From Mytilus edulis (taxonomy: Eukaryota > Mollusca > Bivalvia > Mytilida > Mytilidae): a DNA stretch of 64,000 nucleotides. Below, one piece after another: positions 11,101 through 26,100 of this stretch; position 1 is the stretch's first letter; every line of letters starts with the position of its first letter. The notes under the pieces were generated by a model that saw only the letters and a program-made list of their open reading frames with translations, was not told the origin of the DNA and did no database searches. The translations under genes and the position numbers were made by a program. The DNA lies in assembly GCF_963676685.1 (NCBI RefSeq), contig NC_092344.1, positions 87,636,749-87,700,748 of the forward strand. The letters are read 5' to 3'.

Positions 11101-14100
11101 TTGTTTTATCTGCAACAAAGCAATCTTTACAAGTCAAATGACTGACAAATTTACAAGTTACCTATAGTCTTCTTTATATTATTATTATTATTATAACTAA
11201 GTTCTATATATAAATAACATTTTAGGGAAAGTAATCAATTTGATTCCTGAAGTGTAAAAATAATAAATTCCTGACAAAAATTTAAGCGTTCAATTTCCTC
11301 ATTGGAATGTTTACTTCCATCCATTTTTGCAACAATAAAAAAAATTTCAATGGTTTTTGAATTAACTAACAATTTTAACAAACAAGTACATATCTAACTT
11401 CATCAAAATATGCCCTAGCCCTAATTATACTTAATCCTCTTTAAAATTTTGGATGAAATTGGGTTAATTGGATTCAAACGTTGTGAAACCTGGTAATATT
11501 TTTTATATTCAACAGAATGATAGATACTGGTATCTACCCCTCATTACTGAAAAATGCTAAGGTAACACCAGTTTACAAAGATGGTGATAAGGTTTTAGCA
11601 ACAAATTACAGGCCAATTTCTGTACTTCCATCTTTATCAAAAGTATTAGAAAGGCATGTCTCAAATAACATGTATAAGTACTTGTCTAAATTTAAACTTT
11701 TACATCCTACACAATCAGGTTTTAGGCCACATCATTCTTGTCAAACTGCACTTATTGATATCATTGACAAATGGCTGAAAGAAATGAATGATGGTAATCT
11801 TAACTTAGCAATACTGTTAGACTTTAAAAAGGCATTTGATCTTGTAGATCATGACATTCTTTGCTTAAAGCTTGCTATTTATGGATTCAGTGAGTCTGCA
11901 GTAGGTTTTTTCAGGTCATACCTAAGTAATAGAACACAGCAAGTAAACATTTGCAATGTTAATTCTGATAAAAAAGATGTGAAATTTGGTGTCCCCCAAG
12001 GATCTATTCTAGGTCCTCTATTATTTGTCTTATTTATAAATGACCTTCCCCTGTGCATTAAAAATTGTAAAACAGACTTGTATGCTGATGATACTACTCT
12101 TCATAAATCAGGGAAAAGTATAGAAAATTTACATGATGATGTTCAAGAAGATTTATGCAAAGTTGAAGAATGGTGCAAAATGAATAATATGTTCATCAAT
12201 ACCAAAAAAACTAAATGTTTGGTTACTGGAACAAGTCAGAAGTTATCAACCCAATCTTTTCAACCAAATTTAGTAATAAATTCAGAAACACTACAAAATT
12301 CATCATGTGAGAAATTATTAGGTGTTAAAATTGACAACACACTTAGCTGGAAAAACCAAATTGATCAAATTTGTGCTAGCATTTCATCAAGAATATACCT
12401 TCTTTCTAAATTAAAGAAATTTTTAGATATTAATGCCAGGAAAGCATATTATAATGGGTATATTCTGCCTCTCATCGATTACTGCTGTATTATTTGGGGA
12501 GAATGTAAAAATGAAGGGATAGTAAGAATATTAAAACTTCAAAAAAGAGCAGCAAGATTAATTCTTGATGCAGACCCATTATCCCCATCAGCCCCCTTAT
12601 TTAAAAAACTTGGTTGGATGACAGTAGAAAACAGAATCAAATACCATAAATATTTATTGCTATTTAAATGTATGCGGAAAGAAGCACCACAGTACCTAAT
12701 TCAAAAGTTTCAACTTATATCTGTAAATAATCCTTATGCTTTAAGGGGTGTTACTCAAGGTAATTTGATAGTTCCAAAGCCAAAAACTGAACTGTTTAAA
12801 AAATCTTTTGCTTATTCTGGATCAGTTTTATGGAACGGACTACCTTATGAAATGCGTAAAGTGCAAAACACTTATTCTTTTAAACAAATTATAAAACAAT
12901 ACTTGAGACAGTCCCAATATTCAGTCTGAAATGATTGCAACTACATTGTATTACTCTTAGAATGTATGATTTTAATGATTTGTATATACTAGGTCTATTT
13001 ACTACATGCGATATTTAACTGTTTTATATCTTTTAATCATGGTACATGTACACTGAACTATTATGTCTATACAATTGTGTTTATATGTTGTATGATTGCT
13101 TTTTTCTTTTATTATTACCATTTTGTTTTTACTTGTATTGCATACATGTATATGAGGGCCTCAGGGAAGATTAGTGATTGTAACTAACTGTGTTTACCCT
13201 CTTTAAATAAAGAATTTATTATTATTATTATTATTATCTTTAAACTTATTATGTCCAGTGTTCAGAGTTATTTTGATTTTTGGTCTAAAGTATGACCACA
13301 AAATTATGGACAGTATCCTCTGTTTGCACCAAAAATTAGTATATTTGGATCAATGGTACTGGCATAAAACTTTGCATATTTAGCAAATTATATTGATTTA
13401 AACTGATTGAAAATTTGTAATTCTTTAAACATTTAAATTCATGGTTTTCATGTACCCACGAATCCATGAAAATTGGTATCTAATAATATATATGGAATCC
13501 ACAGTAAAGTTCTTCTCTTGATAAATGTTTGACACTATTTGTAATCTTCTGCAACAATGGTTGGTTTTCCTATGTCAAACTTGATTTTTCTTGAATGAAA
13601 TTTCAGAGTTAAAACATATGCAAACTACTGACTAATTCAATTGAATATATGCTTAGTTTTGATAAGTTTTCAGTCAAATTTTGAAGTTGAAAATTTATTG
13701 TATGACATGTTTATAAGAACACATTGAACGATGTGTTTCAATTTATTGGTGCAATTGATATCATTGAAAAAATAGACAGTAGCTGAATTGTTAGTTTGTT
13801 TTACATTGTAACAGTAATGTGTTCAAATTGATTGGAGCCACAATTTTTGAGTTTCAAATGTATAATATTTTATACAATACTTTTTATTTAATGATTTGCA
13901 CAGTAGGATGTTTCATTGTATCTAATACACCTATAAGTTGTATTCATTATTGATATAACAATTTATTACTAATTTACATATATAAACAGGCTTTAATTGA
14001 TTTAATGCTACATTGTACTCTAGATGCCGGTGACAGATGTATATAAAGCAAATATAAAAATTACAGCCATGTTGATCACTTCGACTTTAAAATTAACAGA

Positions 14101-17100
14101 ATCATGAATATTTAAAAATATTCAAATATTCCAAAGGTTAAACATTAAATCAAGATTAACCTGTTGCAATGTACATGTAACATTGTATTTAGGTGCGTTT
14201 CTTTGACTATCTTTTTTTTTATAATCTCTGAACTTAAAATGTTTTTCCAAAAACACTTCATTGAGAAAAGACCAAATATATTGAGTTGGTGTTAGCATAT
14301 TCATGCACTTTCCAACTTCCATTCTAATCAATCAATCCAATTTTTGATAACCAAATATGTTGATTTAAACATGGTCGCTATGTATCTTTAGAATAAATTG
14401 AAATGCCTTGATAACTACCTGTATTATAAATGTCTGCAAATGTAGAATCCATACATCTCCTCCTTTTCTTTTATTTTTCCAGGATTTGAAATTTGAATAC
14501 AATAAATGCTCTACCTAGAACTTTATAATTATACAAGACTTAATTCTTTCATGTCAGTGGCGTAGGCAGTGTTGAAATGATGTGGATGCCAAAAATTTTT
14601 GGGACCATTTTATGCATATTTTTTTTCTGACATTTTCCCTGTATGCGGGTGTCCTCCCCTAGAATTAATCCGACACTGACTAAATTTTTGTTAAATTTCA
14701 AAATACCCACTAATAGATATTTTATTTCCAACACCCAATCCTATATATTCGACAACTCAAAATCAGACCAATTACAGCGTAACATCTGTATATGATACTT
14801 CAGAATATAGAACTGAATTGACCCTCCTTTCCTGGAATTTGAGCCTCGGAATGGGGTTTTTGATTACTTATCTTGAAATGTTGCAGGGGACATGGAAATA
14901 CTGGTTGTCCGTCTGTCCAGTCTTGTTATCACTGTCATGTGAACAATTTTTGCCATTTTTGTGAAGTAAATTTATATCATTAGCAATGTCTTTGACACTT
15001 GCAAAAATAATCTTAACCAATTATGCCCCTTGGAAATATAAAATTATAATGGAAATCCCATTGCATTTGTTCTGAAGCACTTATTTCTCATGATATTAAT
15101 TATTTTTTATTTAATGCCCTTGTATAGATCTGGGAAAGATAAAATATGTGCAATGCGGGGACATTGGGACTCTTTTCTTTTATTGAAAATAAAATTAATA
15201 TTTGTACTAGATGGAAAGGATATTTCTAAGCCCAGGAATGATAAAACTCCATGATCACGGGAAACAACATCAGGGTATGATGGTGAAGTTGTTAACATTG
15301 ATATGTCATCGCTCTGCTGGGCTCCATTTCAGACCAAACATGTCCGCATGTCTACGTATCATTATCGTCTGCGCCTGCTGTAGCCGACGACGCGCTACGA
15401 CATACATGTAGACTTTTAATGATTTTCTGCAATTTAACCATCATGTTACATAAACTACACATACTGTTTCGGAAATGATTAGACACTTTTCTCATATCCC
15501 TGCACATGTTACATTCGGATACCACCATGTGTATCTGCTGCAAACACTGTCACATGTAATTTATATATAATTATTTAAAAAACATTTTTTTGGTCAAAAT
15601 GATGTGGATGCTGAAGCATCTGAGCATACATGCAAGCTACGCCACTGCATGTCATACTCAATATTATAGATAACAAATATCTTGTTTTACATTTTTCTTG
15701 TCGTATACGTTTCCAACACATGGCAGGATTGATCAAATGAAACACCAACCATAATCCAAATTGTGTTATACAACAAGAAAAACATTATGTATTATCTGAT
15801 TTATATACCATAATTTTGATCTTTATTATAACATTTTGTCCAAAACTCTTTTTAAACGATTTTTTTGATTTGTAAGGTGTGGTTTAACAAAAGGGATATG
15901 ATACTTTTTTGTTGTTATCTAAGACAGAACTATGCATGCTTCTACTTTATTAGCCCTTTAATTATTGTTGCCTATGTTACAAGGTTGTGTTTTAACCTTG
16001 ACAAAAAATGTAAAGTATAATTAAATAGTCTGTGACTTTAAAAAATATTGTTGTATACATTTAATTAATTTTAACTGCTATTATTGAAAATGGTCTTATT
16101 AGTAAAGCTTTTGTCCTATAGCTATCCGTCATGTTTGAACTAGAACATTGAACTAAACATTACCATAAAAACATGATCACCAAAGTGATATTTGATAAGT
16201 TCTTTCACCACAAATAATCATACAAAACATCCATAAATAAGTCATAGGATATATAAGAATAAAGAATAAAGAATGGATATACTATTTTGTATGATGTTTT
16301 TATATTCAAATAAAATGTTGATATCCCACCCTATGGTCTTCGTATAAGAATTGAATGGATGACAATTGCTGACCAGACAAGAAATCTTGGCTGTCCATGT
16401 ACAGCTACATATTTTAACATTCAGTAAATAGCTGATGAGACCAGTTTTTTCTGCTATCTTCCTTTAATGACAAAACAAATAAAGACTTTCTTTGCTTAAT
16501 ATTGCTATCATATCATTTAATTTTAAAAGTCAATAAATGATCTTATATTGTAGCCTTGGCATTATTTAAATGTCATGGATAGCAAATCCAGTCATACATG
16601 TATGTGACTATGTCTGTTATTTTTATATGGAAATAAAATTTGATATGAGTACTTTGCAATATATGTCAGCCAATCCAAATTATGGATTCTAATGAAACAT
16701 TACTGTAACTGCAAATTTAGAAATTATTGCGAGGTTTTTATTATTGTGAATAATCTGACTGTGTGAGTATCGCAATAATAAGAAATCACATTCTGATATC
16801 TAATAAGATATTTTTATGCAATTTTTTTGAAAATCGCAATGATGCATTTTTGTCCATTCTTCAAAAATCGCAATAATAAATGCACACAATAATTGCTGCA
16901 ATTACAGTTATTATTTATCTATAAATTGATTATTTTTTTAGACTTCTGAAAGATTTACATTTTTTCTGTTGATAGCAAATGAAGTCATTTGTTGGTTATA
17001 TTTTATAACTGCATTAATTAGATTTGGAATTATTATTTAATTTGGCTGCACAGACCAGGCAAAAGTAACAAGTCCTGTGCAGGGCACAGACCAGGTGATG

Positions 17101-20100
17101 AATTTATATCTGTGCGTTATACAGACCAAGTAATAATATATATATGGAATTAAAATATGATATTAGAGTGCCTTGTGATCAATGTCAGCCAATCCAAATT
17201 ATTGATTCTAATTAAACATACATGTAATGTAATTATTGATTCATAAGTTGAATTTTGTTTAGACTTTAAATAAAAGGCTTACATTTTTCTTTCTTTTAGC
17301 TGGTGACTGGTTACAAGGACCTCATGTGTATGCTTTGTATGATAGTTATGGGATGACGACACACCAGATTGAAGTCCTGTTTGTTGCAGGCTTTGGATCC
17401 AGTATGATATTTGGAACAATAGTTGGCTCAATAGCTGATAAGTTGTAAGGATTTTCTATCACAGACATTTGTTGTTTGTTTTTAATATAATTCTCTCCAA
17501 TACTTTACATACCAGTATTTGGAATTTCAAACTATAAGTCTTAAGTGTACATGATAACAAGTTAGTTTAGAAACATATGATCTGTAAACTGAAATTGGTA
17601 TCAGACCCTTATAAGTTATATTGCACAATTTTGTTTTACCTGTATCATTTTCAATGCTATCTTTTCTGCTAAAGTCAGTTTGGTTTGAACTACTTGAGAT
17701 AGATCAATGATGTTCTCTATATTAAAAGTTGCACAGCTATCAGTACATTTTGCAAATATATTTTTACGTAAAATCAGGCATAAATTTTTATAATGGAACA
17801 TAACCATAAAGCAAACAAAAAGATGTGGAACATGTAAAATATTCCTTAAAATCCAATATATTAGATCCACTCCATCATGCATAAAGGGTGTTTTCAAAAA
17901 TTAGTTTTTATACATAACAATATAAACAAACCTCACCATTATCATACAATCACAACTCTGTTTAACAGCTGTCTGTATACCTATCATTTTCTTCATTTTC
18001 TGTTTACAGTGGCAGAAGAAATAACGCTATTATTTATGGAATACTGTATGGTGGAGCTTGTATTACAAAGGTAGGATGTTCTTTAAGGCCACTAGCGCAA
18101 GCTTTACTTTAAAATTGTTTTGTAAATACTAGATATTTACTTTTAGGTTTAGTGCTTGCCAAGAACCTACTGTAGACATGTTTCTTCTTGGTGTTGAAAT
18201 TTCTGCTGAATTGGCCCCTAGAATGTAACATTTTTGCACCAACCTTGACTTAGGATTACACATATGTATTTCATATAATAACTGAAAAACATGGCACAAA
18301 GAACAAAGTAAGCTTTTCATATTGTCTGAAACATAGAAATTGAAACTTTTTCTTTTTATATTCTTTATATAGAATTGATATTTGTCAAGGTATTACAAAT
18401 TCAGATGTTTTTATCAAACCGGTGGTTATGAGATACTGGATTGTTTGTATTTCAGCATTTTAACAGTTTCTGGGTTCTGATGTTAGGACGTCTGCTAGGA
18501 GGTATTGCCACTTCAATCCTGTACAGTGCTTTTGAATCCTGGATGATATATGAACATACCAAGGTAAATTATTGTATTTTATATTATATTTGAAATGTAA
18601 CCTTTTGGTTAAAAAATACTGTCCAATTAAATAAATATTCCAAATGTTGTTGAAAGAAAAATACACAGAATTTGATTTGAGGTTCTTTTTTTTTTTTTAT
18701 ATATATATATAAATGTATTATTAACAGTTAGTATTTAAAAACAAATTTGATTACTTAACAAAACGTATGTAGAACATAATGGAACTTTCTTTATTTCAAT
18801 TGTTGATTTAGAGTTTTTGTTGGGTGTATATATGAAGTAAACATAATTTTATTTTACAGCGAGGTTTTGAGCAGGAATCTTTGGGAACAGTATTCAGTCA
18901 TGCAGTACTAGGAAACTCCTTAGTAGCCATTGTAGCTGGTTTGGTGGCACAATTCTTTGCAGACAGATTTGGATTTGTGTAAGTATCAAGAATTCCCATC
19001 TTATTTTATTGTCAGCAGGAAATTGCAAGCTACATAGTGACATATAACTGTATGTCATTTTGAATGGAATGAAAATGTTTTTTCAATGCATAAAAATGTA
19101 GCTGAGAAGAAAAGGGGGTAAAGATTCAAAATGCAAATATTTTTAAACTGACAACAAACAATTTTATATTGTATATTTTTCTGGCAAAAATATTTTGGAA
19201 GCCTGTGCAATCAGTATTATGGACATTGCCATTGCTATATTCTGCCAATATTTGTTTTAATGATATTGAATTTTTTTTATCTATTTCAGTGCACCATTTG
19301 ATGTGGCCTTAACAGTTTTAATGATCATGACAGTTATAGTTGTGTTCACATGGACAGAAAACTATGGTGATAGAACTACAAATATTGGACACAGTTTTTC
19401 TGAAGCCTGGAAATCTATCAAAACAGGTGGGTTCTCTTCCCTGTTGATATATAGTACATGTATTATTAAAACAAAGTTTTGTTTGTGTTCTTCTTAACAG
19501 AAATCTATGAAATCAAATGAAAATTTACAAAAAAGTCACTTAAACCATACTTGCAAACAAAATTAGAAATAGTCCTTTGAAGATTTGATTGCTTTTAATT
19601 GTTGCTTGCTTTACATTCTCTTTAGATATTTAATGGGTATTAGAACGGAGAGAGATTTTAAGTTAACACATTTTTAGCTCACCTGGCCCGAAGGGCCAAG
19701 TGAGCTTTTCTCATCACTTGGCGTCCGTCGTCCGTCGTCGTCTGTCGTCGTCCGTCGTCGTCCGTCGTCGTCCGTTGTCGTCGTCCGTCGTCGTTAACTT
19801 TTACAAAAATCTTCTCCTCTGAAACTACTGGGCCAAATCAAACCAAACTTGGCCACAATCATCATTGGGGTATCTAGTTTAAAAAATGTGTGGAGTGACC
19901 CGGTCAACCAACCAAGATGGCCGCCACGGCTAAAAATAGAACATAGGGGTAAAATGCAGTTTTTGGCTTATAACTCAAAAACCAAAGCATTTAGAGCAAA
20001 TCTGACATGGGGTTAAAATGTATATCAGGTCAAGATCTATCTGCCCTGAAATTTTCAGATGAATCGGTCAATCGGTTGTTGGGTTGCTGCCCCTGAATTG

Positions 20101-23100
20101 GTAATTTTGAAGAAATTTTGCTGTTTTTGGTTATTATCTTGAATATTATTATAGTTAGAGATAAACTTTAAACAGCAATAATGTTCAGCAAAGTAAGATC
20201 TACAAATAAGTCAACATGACCAAAATGGTCAGTTGACCTGTTTAGGAGTTATTGCCCTTTATAGTCAATTTTTAACCATTTTTCGTTAATTAAAGTAATC
20301 TTTTACAAAAATCTTCTCCTCTGAAACTACTTGGCCAAATTAATCCAAACTTGGCCACAATCATCTTTGGGGTATTTAATTTAAAAAATGTGTGGCGTGA
20401 CCTGGTCAACCAACCAAGATGGCCGCCACGGCTAAAAATAGAACAAAGGGGTAAAATGCAGTTTTTGGCTTATAACTCAAAAACCAAAGCATTTTGAGGA
20501 AATCTGACATGGGATAAAAATGTTTATCAGGTCAAGATCTATCTGCCCAAAAATTTTCAGATGAATCGGTCAATCGGTTGTTGGGTTGCTGCCCCTGAAT
20601 TGGTAATTTTGAGGAAATTTTGCTGTTTTTGGTTATTATCTTGAATATTATTATAGATAGAGATAAACTGTAAACAGCAATAATGTTCAGCAAAGTAAGA
20701 TCTACAAATAAGTCAACATGACCAAAATGGTCAGTTGACCCGTTTAGGAGTTATTGCCCTTTATAGTCAATTTTTAACCATTTTTCGTAAATTAAAGTAA
20801 TCTTTTACAAAAATCTTCTCCTCTGAAACTACTTGGCCAAATTAATCCAAACTTGGCCACAATCATCTTTGGGGTATCTAGTTTAAAAAATGTGTGGCGT
20901 GACCTGGTCAACCAACCAAGATGGCCGCCACCGCTAAAAATAGAACATAGGGGTAAAATGCAGTTTTTGGCTTATAACTCAAAAACCAAAGCATTTTGAG
21001 GAAATCTGACAGGGGATAAAAATGTTTATCAGGTCAAGAACTATCTGCCCTGATATTTTCAGATGAATCGGTCAATCGGTTGTTGGGTTGCTGCCCCTGA
21101 ATTGGTAATTTTGAAGAAATTTTGCTGTTTTTGGTTATTATCTTGAATATTATTATAGCTAGAGATAAACTGTAAACAGCAATAATGTTCAGCAAAGTAA
21201 GATCTACAAATAAGTCAACATGACCTAAATGGTCAATTGACCCCTTAAGGAGTTATTGCCCTTTATAGTCAATTTTAAACAATTTTCATTAATTTGGTAA
21301 ATTTATGTAAATTTTTACCAAATATAGTTCTCTGTTACTAATGGGCAAAGTTCATGATAGATATAATTGTAAGAAGCAAAATCGTTCAGTAAAGTAAGAA
21401 CTTCAAACACATCACCATCACCAAAATACAATTTTGTCATGAATCCATTTGTGTCCTTTGTTTAATATGCACATAGACCAAGGTGAGCGACACAGGCTCT
21501 TTAGAGCCTCTAGTTCATTGTAAGCAAGGATAGATCTTTAAATTGGTCTAAGTAATATCTCTTATTAAATATTTTAAAATTCTTTTACATAATTTATTTA
21601 TTATATAGTACTCCTTCATTGGTGTACAATTATTTTTGTCCTCAAAATGCCAATGTCAGTCTATGAAAATGAAGTTGAATTAGTTATATTTAATATTTTA
21701 TAAACTAATTTTTATTTCAGATCCAAAGATATTATGTTTAGGAATGATCCAATCCTTGTTTGAAGGATCTATGTATATATTTGTACTGGAATGGACCCCA
21801 GCCCTTACTCCATCAGAGTCCAGTACAACATCTGAAAAAATACCTCATGGTCATATATTTGCTGGTTTTATGGTATGTCATATGAATAAGATAAAAGGTG
21901 TTGGGTAAGATATGATATTTATAGGACAACATGAAAACTCAACAACATCTAGAGCTTACAAAATATTCTATTAAATCACTTAAAATCATAAAACTACAAA
22001 AGTTAAGAATAAATTGAACAGAGACTTCCAAGATCTGCCATCAGAAAATTCCACAAATGACAGAAAACCTCTGATGAAGTTCCTGAATTGGGACAAGCAC
22101 AAGCTAGTTTTTTTTAGAACTCATCATCCACTTTTAATATTATTCAGTGGCGTTAAAGTACATAAAAAATGACACGCTATCAAAATCATTTCTCAGTGAT
22201 TTTCAATGTAATTGATTTTTTATAGGTATCCATCATGATAGGGTCATCATTATTTAAGTTACTGTCAAAATATTCATCTCCAGAATCTTTCATGAGGTAA
22301 GTTAAGTTATCTGAGATTGAAAATATGTTTATTCATTAGATTAGTATGTGACCAAACTCGGAAAACTAGACACCATATCACTATTTGTCCCCAATTGCTG
22401 GACATCACACAGGTCGGTAAAATTTTGACGCTACAATAGAAAAGTGATTGTTGTATGACGTCAAGCTGGACAGATTCTCAGGTCAGCCGGGAATAGCGAT
22501 AAGGTCCATTGATGGGAGTATACCTACTACCAATATTTTATTGGAACATGCTGTATAAGCTGAATGATACATGAGCGTTATACAAATGTATTCAAAATGA
22601 CATTTAATGCCCTAGGAAATAAAAGTTTGCTATTAATATAATGATTATAAAAGAATGAGAGGTTCTCTTTGTTTATTGATTCTTTATAGTACATGTATTT
22701 GATTTAATGGGATAAAAGTATAAACTTAAAAAAAATTGCCTTCATTACTTAACATTTCTTTAAAGATTGAAATTTGTATAGCAGATAAGAACTTTATACT
22801 GTTTCTTCTATCTGATTGAATACTCGTCTTGAACATATATGAAATATTTGCCACTGGAGTTAAGCAACCAACAATCAATTGATCAATCTGATTGAATAGA
22901 GTTATTAAATCTATTTCTGTTGGTATAATATAAGCCTTTATTTTTTTCCAGATTTGTATTAGTAGTAGCATCAGCATCATTAGCCACACCCATCATTTTT
23001 AAAGGCGTAAGTAATACCCGATGAATATCTAAAGGCAAAGACATACCATGACTAAGACACCCTTTTTTTTTTTAGGGGTTAGAATAACTTTATGTTTTGC

Positions 23101-26100
23101 ATAGAAAAAAGTTTAATTTCAATATCTGCTTTCTAAGAGACATACAATTACCCTTTCAAATAAACTAGTTCTCTCTAATTATCATGGTATTCAACATTTT
23201 TTTATCCTGTCTTATTGTAAAGGTTTAAATGCCACTAAACATCATTGAAATCAAAGAAAAAGGAGAAAATATCAAACTTACCAAAACTACATTAAAAAAA
23301 GAAGGATGAGAGAACAAATGAGTATTCACAACCCATCAGAAAACAAGGAGCCAGTGATGTCATTTGTGTGGTTAAAATATTTTGTTTTACCAAGTGTAGA
23401 CATTTGTAAAAGTTTATGATAAGCTGTACATACATTGGCAAGATATGTTTTTGTTGAAAGCTAACTGATTTGAAGAATTATGATTAATTTCATTTCCAGA
23501 ATCAATTGGTAGTATTTATTGGTTTCTTGGTGTTTGAGTGCTGTGTAGGAATATTTTGGCCATCTCTAGGGCAGATGAGAGGCAAATATGTACCAGAAGA
23601 AAGTAAGTGATTTTCAATAATATTTTCATTTTAACTTAATAAAATTGTTTATTATAAAAATAAGAAGAGGTGGTATGATTGTAGATGAGACAACTCTCCA
23701 ACATAGACCAAATTACACAAAAGTTAACAACTTTTAGGTCACTGTATGGTTTATTTAATAAGTTTAGCCATTTGTAACTAGGTCTTAGTGATTTTTTGTC
23801 AATCATACAAACTATAACATGGAATAAGATATTGGATAAAATTAGTGAATTTTGATTGTGCCAAATATGATACAGTTATCACTATATTTCATACCCAGTG
23901 ATTTCATACTGACATAACTTCTGTAAAAAGTAAACTAATTTATATTTTTATTGTACAGCCAGAGCCACCATAATGAACTTCTTTAGAATTCCATTGAACA
24001 TGATAGTAGTTGCCATTTTACTTCAGGTGAGTAAACAATTTTATATTTTGTATATAACCTTGACCTTTAGAATTCTAATTTTTATTTTATTTTATTCAAT
24101 TCATAGCATAGGGAATTATTTTGAAGAAATATTTTAATGTTTTAAATTCTTAAGATCTCGCATGGTAAGAATTATAAAACTTTTGATTTAATTTCAGTAA
24201 AGTAGATTGTCAGATTGATAGTTTGACAGTAAGACAGTTGGACAATAGTAACATAATTATTCAGTATGAGATGACAAATACAGATGCTTTAAACCATTTA
24301 TATGAGATTGCATTTTATATACAAATAAATAAATCAGTCGGCTAAAAGAGCATTTTCTAGATAGTTTAATTTTGAATGATCGGTGGTCAAAATGTTTATG
24401 TCCATAATAATTTGCATGAGTTTGTTGTTTTATAAAAGATAAACATTTTAAAATGTGTTCCCTTTTTATTTTTAGAATTTACAAATGAAGGTGATATTCC
24501 AGTGCTGTGTAGGATTTCTATTTTTAGCTGCATTGTCACAGCAATGGCTATACAGGTATGAATCATATGTGATAGACTTTTTTGTGCTGCCATTATGGGA
24601 AGCTTTCGCTGTTGCTTATTGGTAGTAGATAGATTTTCTCTAGAATCTAATTTAATGTCGGTGTTTCATTTGAAATGTTGGTTAAATTTAAAAACAAAAA
24701 AGCATGGCACTCATAGAGGGATAATAACTTACAATTACATAGTCAATAATGTTGTGTGTTGAGAAAAACATCATCAAAAATGACTTTCTATTCTTTTGGT
24801 AACCTGTGTTAGAAAAAGTCTGGAGTCGATTTCACAAAAAAACTTACGACTAAGATTGATAGTAAGTACCGTATACTGAATTGTTCATGACGTACGACAA
24901 ATCTTAGTCTTAAGTTTTTTTGTGAAATTGACTCCTGGAAGTTGGTGTTTCAACGTGAAATAATAGTATGCCATAGAATAATGCTTACTTAATATGTCAA
25001 TTGATAGTGTAACTAAGAACCCTTGATAGTGGACTCAAATCTATTAATTTTAGTATCATACTTATGTTTAGGGACTCTTTGATACTGTTTGAATTTAATA
25101 TTATGTTCTCAGCTCAACTTTATAATCTAACATTTTTCAAAGCACTTGTGCAATCTTATTCTATTGTGTACACACAGTAAGAATATAGCATTCATTTACA
25201 GGAATTATTTGTTAATTAAACAGAGCTAGTAGGTATACTTAACAAATTGGATCCATGTTGAGATTTCAAATGTAGAAAACCAGTATACTGTAAAAAGCTG
25301 TTCATTTTAGCATTCTGTACTCAAGAATTTGGTTTCCCAGGCAGGTTTAATTATAAAAGTACTTCAAGCTAGAAATGATGGAAAATAATGTATCCATAAT
25401 GTTTGTTAACATTACTAAATTGTTTTTATTAACAAAATTCAAGAATTTGCAAGGAAAAATGGGTGTCTTTACATATATGTGGTTGATGTTCAGCTTCTTG
25501 CAGTACCCTTGGTTCCAACACAGCCCTATCTCAAAATCCTAGTTTTTAATTTGTCAGCCTCCCTTTAGTTTCTTCTTTTAAAATGTTTGAGTTTTTGAGG
25601 GTGAAAATGGTTTTTTTTTGCTTTACTATATATATATTTATATCTTTATTTTTTGGGTAGTATGTATAACTTCAAAATAAACTCAATTTTGAGGCTTTGA
25701 AATGTTTAAAATGCTATGGACATAAAAAGTATTTGGGTAAAAAATAAGGGGACAATTATTGCACACTTATAAGGGGGTAAGGGAGAGCGGTATGCATATT
25801 CTCACCTGGTATGAACTGTAAAAACCTTACTCTAATCAGGATGAACATGAATATTTTGTCCATCAATTGTGGAAATAAATGAGAACAATAGAGGAAAACA
25901 AATTTCTCACATCAAAGTGCAAGACATCTAAATAGATTTGGTGAAATTGAAAAGTTGAAAAGGAATATTATGTCAGGAAAAATGCTCCTTCGTCATTAAG
26001 AAAGCAGACTTTTCTTGCTTCTGTAGTGTATAACTATTTATTTCATGTGGAATTATGGGAGATGCATGTATGTTGTATTTTTATAAATCTGGTCATCATT

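Larger units (their letters stand above)
8187..17299 (+). other. MFSD5 intron 1 (9.1 kb), remainder
   Basis: Outside the listed LINE (11490-13240), the TIR element (14555-15647) and the MITE/duplication (16629-17270), this intron is A/T-rich. It has poly-A/T tracts, an AT-rich simple stretch at 10065-10100 and short chance frames. I saw no further gene. Confidence 0.6.

Noticed and set aside
15107..15543. Three frames of ~63-66 aa on both strands
   Set aside because: Lie inside the TIR element at 14555-15647; no transposase or other domain, and the overlapping strands argue against coding.
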